NCBI GenBank assembly: GCA_028825335.1
Contig: JAPKAI010000011.1
Coordinates: 1-49,719, forward strand
Direction of reading: 5' to 3'
DNA: 49,719 bases
DNA from: Gammaproteobacteria bacterium
Lineage (GTDB): Bacteria > Pseudomonadota > Gammaproteobacteria > Pseudomonadales > Pseudohongiellaceae
The translations under genes and the position numbers were made by a program. Positions 17,468 through 26,632 of this stretch are shown here, piece after piece (the stretch's first letter is position 1; each line of letters opens with the position of its first letter). The notes under the pieces are model-generated. The model saw nothing but the letters and a program-made list of their open reading frames with translations, made no database searches and was not told the DNA's origin.

Positions 17468-18445
17468 TTAGGTGCTGCGGGAATTGGAGAAATTGACCAT
17501 CGTGCTCAGGGCATCTCGATACTCTGAGGGAGGCAGCACGTCGAGGCAGGCAAGTGCTTTATCGGACTCTGACTTGGCGAGCTTACGAGAGTAATCCAGC
17601 GCGCCGCAATTCTGCACGATCTCGATTACTTGATTCAGCCTCTCGGCTTGCAGCTCTTCATCGGCGAGTGCTTGCCTAATCACCTGAGCTTGTTCTTCGC
17701 TGCCATGTTCTAGGGCGTAGATGAGTGGAAGCGTTGGCTTTCCTTCGGCTAGGTCGTCACCAATATTCTTGCCTAGGGCATCGCTGTCTCCGGCATAGTC
17801 CAGCACATCATCGATTAGTTGATAGGTAGTGCCGAGGTGCATGCCAAAATTCTTCAGAGCCAGTTCTTCGTCGCTGGAGGCGTTTGATAGGATCGCTCCA
17901 CACTGCCCCGCGGCTTGGAACAAGATCGCCGTCTTATTCTGAATAACTTCCATGTAGTTCTGTTCGGTTGGATTCGGGTTGTCCTTGCTGATTAGCTGCA
18001 AAACCTCGCCCTCTGCGATCTTATTGGTGGTGTCGGCGATGATTTCCATGATTTTCATGTTGCCGAGCGTCACCAGTATCTGGAATGCCCTAGAGTAGAT
18101 GAAATCGCCCACTAGGACGCTTGAGGGGTTATTCCAATGTTCGTTAACTGTTGGTCGCCCGCGTCGTAAGGACGACATGTCGACGACGTCATCATGCAAC
18201 AAAGTGGCGGTATGGATGAATTCGATCACCGAAGCTAGAGATACATGTTGCTGATTGTCGATTTTGCAGGCTTTTGCGGCGAGGAGAACAAGGAGGGGGC
18301 GCAGGCGCTTGCCGCCAGCCTCAACGATATAGTGGCCAATATTTTCAACGAGCGGCACATTAGAGTAGAGCTGGTCTACTATGAATTTATCTACGGCCTT
18401 AAAGTCGTCTTCGACAACTGATCGAATTTGCTGATACATAGTCAC
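17468..18445 (-). CDS. ispB: Octaprenyl diphosphate synthase (trans-polyprenyl synthase)
   Basis: 325 residues. The first aspartate-rich motif is DDVVD at 85-89 followed by SSLRRGRP, and the second is IDDVLDYAGD; GGKRLRP near residue 44 binds isopentenyl diphosphate. It makes the long polyprenyl tail of ubiquinone or menaquinone in the cytoplasm. The position, divergent from rplU-rpmA, is the conserved gammaproteobacterial arrangement for ispB. The start is GTG 18445 (M-T-M-Y-Q); an ATG two codons later is the alternative. Confidence 0.95.
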   Translation of the reverse strand: MTMYQQIRSVVEDDFKAVDKFIVDQLYSNVPLVENIGHYIVEAGGKRLRPLLVLLAAKACKIDNQQHVSLASVIEFIHTATLLHDDVVDMSSLRRGRPTVNEHWNNPSSVLVGDFIYSRAFQILVTLGNMKIMEIIADTTNKIAEGEVLQLISKDNPNPTEQNYMEVIQNKTAILFQAAGQCGAILSNASSDEELALKNFGMHLGTTYQLIDDVLDYAGDSDALGKNIGDDLAEGKPTLPLIYALEHGSEEQAQVIRQALADEELQAERLNQVIEIVQNCGALDYSRKLAKSESDKALACLDVLPPSEYRDALSTMVNFSNSRST

Positions 18446-18746
18446 TTTTACTGCTAATTTTCCTGCTGTTGGCTGGAAGCAGTTCTCAATTGATGGGAGT
18501 CTGTGTGAGCACGCATGCTAGGGAGCGAAATGGGTGCTGTCAAGCCGGCTAGACCTGCAGATAAAGGCTTTTGACCGACAGCGCGGGCCCAAATACGCAG
18601 AGCGACTAAATACGGGCCCTTCCTGATATTTCTTCCCTAGCGATGAAAGGTAAATCTGCTTGCTTCGAAGAGATCGTTCCCGTAAAATGCCGGCCCCTAT
18701 AGGAATGGGTAAATTTCTCATTCAAAAGGCGGTATCGGAGAGAATT
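18446..18746. promoter_or_regulatory. Divergent promoter region between ispB and rplU
   Basis: A 301-base gap between divergent genes. TTGACC at 18571-18576 could be a -35 element for the ribosomal protein transcript, with a poor -10 (TACGCA, 18594-18599) 17 bases on; this is weak. The region should contain promoters for both genes. I see no protein-coding frame of interest, only an in-frame upstream extension of rplU that lacks a ribosome-binding site. Confidence 0.35.
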
Positions 18747-19058
18747 ATGTACGCGGTTATTAAGAGTGGTGGCAAGCAACACAGAGTCGAAGAGGGCGAA
18801 GTTCTTCGGCTAGAGAAACTGGAAGCCGCTACTGGTGAAGAAGTAAGTTTCGACAATATTCTGATGGTTGGCGAAGGCGAGTCTGTGAAGATCGGTACGC
18901 CCTATGTTGCAGGCAGCAAGGTTACTGCGGAAGTCGTTAAGCAGGGCCGAGCTAACAAGGTTACGATTATCAAGTTTAATCGTCGTAAGCATTCGCGTAA
19001 GCAACAGGGTCATCGCCAGTGGTTTACAGAAGTTAAGATTACTGGAATTACAGCTTAA
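18747..19058 (+). CDS. rplU: Ribosomal protein L21
   Basis: 103 residues, the standard length. [25 protein letters not shown] is the universal L21 start and [25 protein letters not shown] the conserved rRNA-binding end. It is part of the large ribosomal subunit and binds 23S rRNA near L20. GGAGAG at 18737-18742 sets the ATG at 18747; the frame is open upstream to 18660 but that extension is not part of L21. rpmA follows after 16 bases in the same transcript. Confidence 0.98.
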   Translation: MYAVIKSGGKQHRVEEGEVLRLEKLEAATGEEVSFDNILMVGEGESVKIGTPYVAGSKVTAEVVKQGRANKVTIIKFNRRKHSRKQQGHRQWFTEVKITGITA

Positions 19059-19074
19059 GGCTCGGAGTTAGGTA

Positions 19075-19332
19075 ATGGCACATAAGAAAGCAGGTGGTAG
19101 TACTAATAACGGTCGTGATTCGGAATCGAAACGACTAGGTGTAAAGAAGTATGGTGGCGAAGTTGCCATCGCAGGAAATATTATTGTGCGTCAGCGCGGC
19201 ACTCGTTTCCATCCGGGTGAGAACGTAGGTTGTGGCAAAGACCACACCTTGTTCGCCAAGGCTGATGGTGTTGTGAAGTTTGCTGTTAAAGGCCCTCACA
19301 ACCGAAAATTCGTGAGCATCGAAGTAGCCTAG
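19075..19332 (+). CDS. rpmA: Ribosomal protein L27
   Basis: 85 residues. [28 protein letters not shown] is the invariant L27 start, whose flexible N-terminus reaches the peptidyl-transferase centre. The rest ([30 protein letters not shown]) is equally conserved. It lies directly after rplU and is followed by a strong terminator at 19349-19382. Note that there is no N-terminal cleavable extension as found in Firmicutes. Confidence 0.98.
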   Translation: MAHKKAGGSTNNGRDSESKRLGVKKYGGEVAIAGNIIVRQRGTRFHPGENVGCGKDHTLFAKADGVVKFAVKGPHNRKFVSIEVA

Positions 19333-19348
19333 TAAAGCAGTTCGTTAC

Positions 19349-19382
19349 TAAAAAGCCTCGTCGTTCGACGGGGCTTTTTTGT
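19349..19382 (+). terminator. Rho-independent terminator of rplU-rpmA
   Basis: AAAAAGCCTCGTCG, loop TT, CGACGGGGCTTTTTT: a GC-rich stem with an A-rich arm and a T tract, 17 bases after the rpmA stop. obgE begins 74 bases later, so obgE is probably partly or wholly independently transcribed. Confidence 0.9.
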
Positions 19383-19443
19383 TTATGAAACACTCATCAC
19401 TTAATGCGGTATCGCTTCGGCGGGCGGATCTGGTAAACCATAA

Positions 19444-20625
<1,182 letters not shown>

Positions 20626-20635
20626 GCACGCCTTG

Positions 20636-21754
20636 ATGCGAGAATCGATAAAACAATCAAAGCGCTGGGTAGTCAAAGTTGGTAGCTCGCTAGTAACCAA
20701 TAATGGCCGCGGGCTAGACCTGAGCGCGATCGAAGACTGGGCGGGTCAACTCGTTGCTATGCAGAAGTTGGGCATACAGGTTGTGCTGGTGTCTTCTGGT
20801 GCAGTGGCAGAAGGGGTCGCTCGACTCGATTTAAAATCTCGTCCTAAGCAGGTTCAATTGCAGCAAGCCGCAGCTGCAGTTGGACAGATGGGCTTGATTC
20901 AGGCCTATGAAAGCTGTTTCATGCGACACGGTGTGCATGCCGCACAAATCTTGCTCAGTCATGACGACCTCTCTGATAGAACACGTTATTTAAACGCGCG
21001 CAGCACGTTGACCACCTTGTTAGAGATGGGAGTTATCCCTGTAGTGAACGAGAACGATACGGTTGCTACCGCTGAGTTGTGCTTTGGTGATAACGATACG
21101 CTGGCAGCGCTAGTTGCGAACCTTATTAATGCCGATATGATGCTGATCCTCACCGATCAGGACGGTTTGTTCGATGCCGATCCACGCAGTAAACCCTCTG
21201 CGAAGCTAGTTGCTAACGCGTCAGCTACCGATGGTAGCCTGAGCGCGATGGCAGGGAAAGGCAGCAGCCTAGGTAGGGGCGGTATGGTGACTAAAATATC
21301 AGCCGCTAAGCTTGCGTCCCGATCAGGAACCAACACGCTGATCGCGAATGGGCGCGAACAGCAGATTCTCTCTAGGCTGCTTGAAGGCGAAGAAATCGGC
21401 ACATTGCTGTACGCCGATAGCGAGCCGGTTACTGCTAAGAAACAATGGCTGGCTAGCCAGCTTACTGTAAAAGGTAGTCTGGTACTGGATGCCGGTGCTG
21501 TAAAGGTGCTGAAGGATTCTGGCCGCAGCCTCTTGGCCGTTGGTATCACTTCGCTGGCAGGCCAGTTTGCACGGGGAGAAGTTGTCTCCTGTCTAGATGA
21601 GGCTGGTGTAGAAATCGCACGAGGCTTAGTGAATTACGATAGCAATGAGATCGAAAAGATTAAAGGGCAGAGTAGCGATAATATTGAAAACCTTCTCGGC
21701 TATGCTGGCGAGGAAGAAATCATTCATCGCGACAATTTAATTCTGGACGACTAG
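20636..21754 (+). CDS. proB: Glutamate 5-kinase
   Basis: 372 residues. The amino-acid kinase domain opens [23 protein letters not shown] and has [60 protein letters not shown] and [25 protein letters not shown]-terminal PUA domain follows from about residue 280 ([26 protein letters not shown]). It phosphorylates glutamate in the first step of proline synthesis and is normally feedback-inhibited by proline. ATG 20636 is used; the frame is open further upstream into obgE but that part does not resemble ProB. Confidence 0.97.
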   Translation: MRESIKQSKRWVVKVGSSLVTNNGRGLDLSAIEDWAGQLVAMQKLGIQVVLVSSGAVAEGVARLDLKSRPKQVQLQQAAAAVGQMGLIQAYESCFMRHGVHAAQILLSHDDLSDRTRYLNARSTLTTLLEMGVIPVVNENDTVATAELCFGDNDTLAALVANLINADMMLILTDQDGLFDADPRSKPSAKLVANASATDGSLSAMAGKGSSLGRGGMVTKISAAKLASRSGTNTLIANGREQQILSRLLEGEEIGTLLYADSEPVTAKKQWLASQLTVKGSLVLDAGAVKVLKDSGRSLLAVGITSLAGQFARGEVVSCLDEAGVEIARGLVNYDSNEIEKIKGQSSDNIENLLGYAGEEEIIHRDNLILDD

Positions 21755-21792
21755 CCAATCTGCATTGGTATGTAGAGCTCAAATTCTTGGCA

Positions 21793-21820
21793 TAAAAAAA
21801 CCGGCTTCAGCCGGTTTTTT
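21793..21820. terminator. Bidirectional terminator between proB and rpsT
   Basis: AAAAAAACCGGC, loop TTCA, GCCGGTTTTTT: an almost perfect hairpin with A and T tracts on both sides, between the convergent proB and rpsT genes. Confidence 0.92.
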
Positions 21821-21836
21821 GGGGCCTGGAATTAGT

Positions 21837-22100
21837 TTATTTCAGTGCCTTTACTGCAGTATTTAATCGGCTCTTGTGACGAGAAGCCTTATTCTTATGA
21901 ATAATTCCTCTATCTGCCATGCGGTCGATGACAGGTACCATAGTGTTGTAGGCTTCAACGGCCTTAGTGTGATCACCGCCTTCGATGGCTGCATCTACTT
22001 TCTTGATTTGAGTACGTACCATGGATCGGAAAGATGCATTGTGACGACGCCGAACTTCACTCTGTCTTGCACGCTTGCGGGCTTGTAAAGAATTAGCCAA
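21837..22100 (-). CDS. rpsT: Ribosomal protein S20
   Basis: 87 residues. [35 protein letters not shown] is the typical highly basic S20 start and the end is [21 protein letters not shown]. It is a 16S rRNA-binding primary assembly protein. Divergent from murJ, as in other gammaproteobacteria; the 260-base gap 22101-22360 should hold both promoters. Confidence 0.98.
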   Translation of the reverse strand: MANSLQARKRARQSEVRRRHNASFRSMVRTQIKKVDAAIEGGDHTKAVEAYNTMVPVIDRMADRGIIHKNKASRHKSRLNTAVKALK

Positions 22101-22360
22101 TTGGAGCTCCTTATTGCACTAGATTTTTATTTTCTAGTCGGTTATTTCGTTAAATTCGATTGAATGAGGATGATTATTGCTGTGCTGCATCCCTGAATTC
22201 AGAGCGCGACACTATGCCGTTTTCACTGTCTGATGTCAATAGTAGAGAATATGAGGCGCTTTCTCTAAGCCCTTAACAATACTCAACTTATTGCTGATTG
22301 GCAGCAATAGCGCGATAATCTCTTCTTGGCATCAATCATACCAGCAAGGCTATCTACTCA

Positions 22361-23947
22361 ATGAGTGAATCTCACTCTTCTCACGAACAGCTACCACAGG
22401 CCAGCAACAGCGGTGAATCCAGCCTACTGAAAGCGAGTGGTATTACCGGTTCGATGACGCTGATCTCGCGAGTTTTAGGCTTGGTGCGCGATGTGGTTAT
22501 TGCCCGTGTTTTCGGTGTAAGCGACGGGGTTGAGGCTTTTTTTATAGCCAATAAGATTCCCAACTTCATGCGTAGATTGTTCGCCGAAGGGGCTTTCAAT
22601 CAAGCGTTCGTCCCAGTTCTTTCTGAGTATCGCAGCACTAAGTCTTTGGCAGATGTGCAGCTGTTAGTAAATGCCGTTGCGGGTAGTCTGGGCGGTTTTC
22701 TACTTGTTTTTACTTTCGTGGCTGTGGTTGCGGCACCGTTAATAGCGGTACCCATTGCCTACGGATTCACAGATGAGCCTGATAAATTTGCGCTTCTTGT
22801 GGAGATGCTGCGAATTACCTTTCCCTATTTGCTACTGGTATCGATGACCGCTCTTTGTGGTTCTATTTTGAATAGCTACGCACGTTTTGCCGTCCCAGCC
22901 GTGACGCCTGCACTACTTAATATATCTCTAATAGTTTGTTCGTTTTTTCTAGTGCCTTATATGCGTGTGCCGGAATTAGCGCTGGCGTGGGCTGTGTTAA
23001 TCGGGGGAGTTGCGCAGCTATTGTTTCAATTGCCATTTCTGGCTCGCATGCGGCTAATGCCTGTGCCAAAGGTAGGGAAATATCACGAGGGTGTGAAGCG
23101 CATTAAGAAGCTGATGGTGCCAGCCTTGTTCGGCGTTTCAGTGAGTCAGATTAATCTATTATTCGACACTCTACTTGCCACGATGCTCGCGTCCGGCAGC
23201 GTGGCTTGGTTGTACTACTCTGACCGCCTCATGGAATTGCCGCTAGGCATCTTCGGGATTGCGATTGCCATAGTCGTACTTCCAAGTCTCTCGAGAAAAC
23301 ATGCCACTTCGTCCTTGAATGATTTTGCTGAGACCTTGGATTGGGCTTTTCGCTTGGTAGTATTGATAGCCATTCCCTCTGCATTGGCGCTGATTGTAAT
23401 AGCGGAACCGTTGCTAATCGCACTGTTCCACAATGACAAATTCACGGCCGTTGACGTATCAAGCTCAGCAGGCAGTCTCAAAGCCTATGCGCTAGGTTTG
23501 ATTGCATTCATGTCTATTAAGATATTCGCGCCTGGATACTATGCGCGACAGAATACGAGTACACCGGTAAAGATTGGTATCGTGGCGATGGTGAGCAATA
23601 TGGCCATGAATCTGGTTTTCTTCATCGGCGGTCTCGCTCATGTGGGCCTAGCGTTGGCGACAAGCCTCGCTGCATTCCTGAATGCCGGACTATTGCTGCG
23701 CGGATTAACGGTTGATGGTGTGTTTAAGTTTCAGCCCGGTTGGGGGATTTTTCTGTTTCGGATAGTGTTGGCTAATGCGCTAATGGTTTTTTTCCTAATA
23801 AGTTTTGCAGGTGATTGGCAGGATTGGCTAAGCTGGACAATGACAGACAAGATATTTCGGCTGGGTATTTTGGTGGTAGGTGCTGTGTTCATCTATCCGA
23901 CGGTGCTGTTTGCGGCGGGTTTAAGATGGCGCCATATCTACCGTTAA
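22361..23947 (+). CDS. murJ: Lipid II flippase MurJ
   Basis: 528 residues with about 14 membrane spans. The N-terminus carries KASGITGSMTLISRVLGLVRDVVIARVFG and IPNFMRRLFAEGAFNQAFVPVLSEYR, the MurJ/MviN signatures, and later ASGSVAWLYYSDRLMELPLGIFGIAIAIVVLPSLSR and IKIFAPGYYARQNTSTPVKIG. It moves lipid II across the inner membrane for peptidoglycan synthesis. In related genomes ribF-ileS often follows murJ; here a DUF2007 gene follows instead after 19 bases. Confidence 0.97.
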   Translation: MSESHSSHEQLPQASNSGESSLLKASGITGSMTLISRVLGLVRDVVIARVFGVSDGVEAFFIANKIPNFMRRLFAEGAFNQAFVPVLSEYRSTKSLADVQLLVNAVAGSLGGFLLVFTFVAVVAAPLIAVPIAYGFTDEPDKFALLVEMLRITFPYLLLVSMTALCGSILNSYARFAVPAVTPALLNISLIVCSFFLVPYMRVPELALAWAVLIGGVAQLLFQLPFLARMRLMPVPKVGKYHEGVKRIKKLMVPALFGVSVSQINLLFDTLLATMLASGSVAWLYYSDRLMELPLGIFGIAIAIVVLPSLSRKHATSSLNDFAETLDWAFRLVVLIAIPSALALIVIAEPLLIALFHNDKFTAVDVSSSAGSLKAYALGLIAFMSIKIFAPGYYARQNTSTPVKIGIVAMVSNMAMNLVFFIGGLAHVGLALATSLAAFLNAGLLLRGLTVDGVFKFQPGWGIFLFRIVLANALMVFFLISFAGDWQDWLSWTMTDKIFRLGILVVGAVFIYPTVLFAAGLRWRHIYR

Positions 23948-23966
23948 TTTTCAGCACGGGAGCAGC

Positions 23967-24302
23967 ATGAAAAAAATATACAGCACTGAAATTCTCGCAA
24001 ATGCTTGGAATATTAAGAATGTTCTGGAGCAACATGATATTGAGGCGGTGATAAAGAATGAGAACCTTTTCTCAGCTTCAGGCGAGATACCTTTTATAGA
24101 ATGTCTGCCAGAGATCTGGATTAAGCCCCAGGACGTCGTCCGCGCCGAACAGATTATTGCCGAGTTAGAGGGTTTGCCTGAAGAGATTGGTCCAGATTGG
24201 ACCTGTGCAGGTTGCGGGGAATTCAATCTGAGTAATTATGCTGTTTGCTGGAGCTGCGAAAGTAGCCATGAAAAAACTCATGAAAACGACCTGACCAATT
24301 AG
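23967..24302 (+). CDS. DUF2007 (putative signal-transducing) protein with C-terminal RanBP2-type zinc finger
   Basis: 111 residues. Residues 1-67 fit DUF2007 (MKKIYSTEILANAWNIKNVLEQHDIEAVIKNENL ... EIWIKPQDVVRAEQIIAEL), a GlnB-like ferredoxin-fold domain. The tail, residues 79-97, is W-x-C-x2-C-x3-N-x6-C-x2-C with Cys 80, 83, 94 and 97 and Asn 87, exactly the spacing of RanBP2-type zinc fingers, which in other proteins bind ubiquitin or single-stranded RNA. The ligand here is unknown. GGGAG just before the ATG supports the start. It sits between murJ and the lipase-like gene, 5 bases from the latter, so the two probably share a transcript. Confidence 0.85.
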   Translation: MKKIYSTEILANAWNIKNVLEQHDIEAVIKNENLFSASGEIPFIECLPEIWIKPQDVVRAEQIIAELEGLPEEIGPDWTCAGCGEFNLSNYAVCWSCESSHEKTHENDLTN

Positions 24303-24307
24303 TAAGC

Positions 24308-25054
24308 ATGTTAAAAATATTCACTCAACTTACTATACTTAGCCTGCTCGTCGTCCTTCCCTCATCATTGGTGGCTGAGTGTGTTGTACTTCTGCATGGC
24401 TTAGGCAGGCTCTCGAATTCTATGTCTGAGTTGGAGGCCAAGCTGGCACCTGCGGGATATAGCGTGGCGAATATTAAGTATCCATCGCGCAGTCACCCCA
24501 TCGATGTGCTGGCAGTGGATGCAATAGGTCGCGGTATCACCCACTGCAGGAGCGAAGGTAAAGGTGAGGTTAAAGGCGAGATCCATTTCATCACGCATTC
24601 TTTGGGCGGCATACTGCTACGTTATTATCTCTCTCAGAATGCAATTCCTGAGTTGGGCCGAGTCGTGATGCTTGGGCCACCGAATCAGGGCAGTGAAATT
24701 GTGGATAGTCTGTTGCCCCTGCCCGGTTTTGGTTTTATCGGCGGGCCGGCAGGCGTGGCATTGGGAACGGGAGAGGGCAGTATTATTGATAGCTTGGGCC
24801 CGGTTGAATTCGATCTCGGTGTCATTGCCGGTAGTACAAATATCAATCCCTTAGAGTTCCTGTTCATTGCGGGGCCCAGTGATAGTATCGTTTCCATCGA
24901 AAGCACCAAGGTGCGAGGCATGAATGCGCATATGGTCTTGCCGGTAACACATACATTTATGATGAGAAACAAAGAGGTGATCGAGCAGGCAATTCATTAT
25001 TTGAAGACGGGTTCTTTTATTTCCGAGTCTATTGATGAAGAGCGCAAGGACTAA
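24308..25054 (+). CDS. Exported alpha/beta hydrolase (triacylglycerol lipase/esterase type)
   Basis: 248 residues. A signal peptide ends near residue 23 (LSLLVVLPSSLVAE). The hydrolase starts with VVLLHGLGR (oxyanion loop), has the nucleophile elbow THSLGG with S98, the acid in IAGPSDSIVS (D192) and the histidine in PVTHTFMMRNK (H215), so the triad is complete. The compact form without a visible lid resembles small lipase-like exported hydrolases (PGAP1/DUF676-like). The substrate is unknown; the periplasm is the likely location. It follows the DUF2007 gene by 5 bases. Confidence 0.88.
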   Translation: MLKIFTQLTILSLLVVLPSSLVAECVVLLHGLGRLSNSMSELEAKLAPAGYSVANIKYPSRSHPIDVLAVDAIGRGITHCRSEGKGEVKGEIHFITHSLGGILLRYYLSQNAIPELGRVVMLGPPNQGSEIVDSLLPLPGFGFIGGPAGVALGTGEGSIIDSLGPVEFDLGVIAGSTNINPLEFLFIAGPSDSIVSIESTKVRGMNAHMVLPVTHTFMMRNKEVIEQAIHYLKTGSFISESIDEERKD

Positions 25055-25055
25055 T

Positions 25056-25580
25056 ATGACTGCTAATAGTAATCTCAACACCGCTATCAACACCTCTGTC
25101 AGCCTCCACCCAAACCAAACTTCTGCGGCAGTTGAGCTAGGCCTCGATTTGGCTAAGCTTAGCTCTGTGGCTGCTGTAGCCGACGCTATAGAATCTAAAC
25201 TCGGCAAGGTGGCATAGGAAGAGAGTGCTCGCTGGTTCGCGATCATCGTGCTCAAGCATCTGCGCAAGGTAAAGTGGGCGGAGCCCTCCGGTACCGATCT
25301 GGATGATGTAAGACGGAAGGATCTTGCCAAAGATTGTTTGGCTGTTGAACGTTTCTCTTCATCGCTGCGCAGAGTGACTAAAGATGCTAGAAGCAAGTTT
25401 AGAATAATAGGCTTTGCTAGCAGTAAGAAAACTGAAAGGGGCTTGTTGGCGGCCGGCACCAAGGCTTACAAGATTGCGGCCAATCTTATAGTCGAGGCAG
25501 GATTAGTTGCGCGGCAAACGGAACAGGCGAGTAATAAAGCCCGTCAAAGGAGGCAGTGGCGGATTAGCGGCCAGAGTTAA
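25056..25580 (+). pseudogene. Unrecognised gene interrupted by an in-frame TAG
   Basis: ATG 25056, just after AAGGA (25046-25050), opens a frame that meets TAG at 25215-25217 after 53 residues (MTANSNLNTAINTSV ... AIESKLGKVA). The same frame then stays open for another 121 codons to TAA at 25578-25580, with protein-like composition: EESARWFAIIVLKHLRKVKW ... DDVRRKDLAKDCLAVERFSSSLRRVTKDARSKFRI ... then a basic end rich in Lys/Arg/Gln. The simplest reading is a nonsense mutation in a ~174-residue gene; alternatives are a genuine 53-residue protein, or a restart downstream. I do not recognise a family on either side of the stop. It overlaps nothing but a shadow frame on the other strand. Confidence 0.45.
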
Positions 25581-25663
25581 AAGAAGTCGAAAAAACTGTT
25601 GTCGCTCGCAGGGCGCAGCGTCGTGGTTACTCGTAAGATGAATCCATGTGCGAGGAAGATACT

Positions 25664-25867
25664 ATGGAGACGGTATCGGGGAAAAATAAAAAAATGTCCA
25701 TGAGTAAGGAAGAGTTTGCAGTCTTAGATGCCGCATTAAGTAAGAGCGACGCCGAAATTATTCAGCAGAACTGGGGTGATCAGCATAATGAAGATCGTTG
25801 GAGTCTTATGCTGGGTCTGTTAGCCGGCGTTGGTTTTTTCGTATTCGTCGCGCTGTTACTCCTCTAG
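25664..25867 (+). CDS. Small tail-anchored membrane protein, 67 aa
   Basis: METVSGKNKKMSMSKEEFAVLDAALSKSD... begins polar and charged and ends with a hydrophobic span (WSLMLGLLAGVGFFVFVALLLL) at the C-terminus. GAGGAAG at 25652-25658, 5 bases upstream, fixes ATG 25664 rather than an upstream ATG at 25646. The layout is that of a single-span membrane protein with a short cytoplasmic domain. No family recognised. Convergent with efpL, with 20 bases between. Confidence 0.6.
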   Translation: METVSGKNKKMSMSKEEFAVLDAALSKSDAEIIQQNWGDQHNEDRWSLMLGLLAGVGFFVFVALLLL

Positions 25868-25887
25868 ATGATCTCTGTTCACGCAGA

Positions 25888-26454
25888 CTAAGCGCGTGAC
25901 ATGAATTTCCCCGTTACCGTGTTCACCTTTATCACTTCTCCCGCAGAGAGATACTCGGGTACTTGAATTTCTAATCCGGTCGAGAGTGTTGCTGTTTTGC
26001 TTCTATTGGTCGCCGACGATCCGGTCACTGCCGGTGGAGTGTCGGTTACTTCGAGATTCACCGATTGTGGCAATTCGATGCCAAGCAGATTGCCTTCCAT
26101 AATCAAGGCTACGATGTCTTCCTGTTGCTCTACCAAGTAAGCTATCTGACCCTCAAGTCGATCGGAGTCTATCGCGTACTGGCTGAAGTCTTCCATATTC
26201 ATAAAGTAGTAGGTGTCTCCGTCTAAGTAAGAATACTGTACGCCGACGCGGACACAATCAGCTTCCTTTAGGAGATCGTCCCCCTTGAATGAAGAGTCTA
26301 ACTTCTGATGAGTCTGCAAATTATTGAAGCGGACTTTGTAGAGTGTGGCCGCTCCACGAGAGGAGGGACTCTTGCTCTCTGTCTGCTTGACGATATGTGG
26401 TATTCCATCGATGTCGACGATCATTCCCCGTTTAAGTTCGTTGGCTTTAGGCAT
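25888..26454 (-). CDS. efpL: Elongation factor P-like protein EfpL (YeiP)
   Basis: 188 residues. The three EF-P domains are visible: the KOW-like N-domain (KANELKRGMIVDIDGIPHIVKQT), the OB domains around SYLDGDTYYFMNMEDFSQYAI and the C-domain GLEIQVPEYLSAGEVIKVNT. The tip of the first domain is SKSPSSRGAATLYK, the EfpL form with Arg33 and no modifiable lysine, unlike canonical EF-P. EfpL relieves ribosome pausing at proline-containing and related motifs. AAGGAA lies 9 bases upstream of ATG 26454; an upstream ATG would add 29 unlike residues. Divergent from DAHP synthase. Confidence 0.92.
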   Translation of the reverse strand: MPKANELKRGMIVDIDGIPHIVKQTESKSPSSRGAATLYKVRFNNLQTHQKLDSSFKGDDLLKEADCVRVGVQYSYLDGDTYYFMNMEDFSQYAIDSDRLEGQIAYLVEQQEDIVALIMEGNLLGIELPQSVNLEVTDTPPAVTGSSATNRSKTATLSTGLEIQVPEYLSAGEVIKVNTVTGKFMSRA

Positions 26455-26632
26455 GCTGCTGATTCCTTTTCCGCTAAGCTCAATAATGTGGAGGAATCTA
26501 CAGAATAGGAGTGCTCCTGTAAATAGCGCCGCACTTGTCACTGGTAGGCAGCTACATTTTAGCGATAAGGCTTTGAATAGTAGCTGTTTTCAACCATAAT
26601 CCGGAATCCTAAAAAAGCATCAAGGTACGGCA

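Noticed and set aside
18660-18746. N-terminal extension of L21
   Set aside because: L21 starts with MYAVIK everywhere, and GGAGAG directly precedes the ATG at 18747.
25215-25217. Programmed amber recoding (pyrrolysine)
   Set aside because: No supporting Pyl genes, and a single TAG in an unrecognised gene is far more simply a nonsense mutation; kept only as a minor possibility.
24851-25462. 203-codon minus-strand frame
   Set aside because: It is antisense to the end of the lipase gene and the broken gene; composition is low-complexity Leu/Ser/Arg and no start signal or family is visible.
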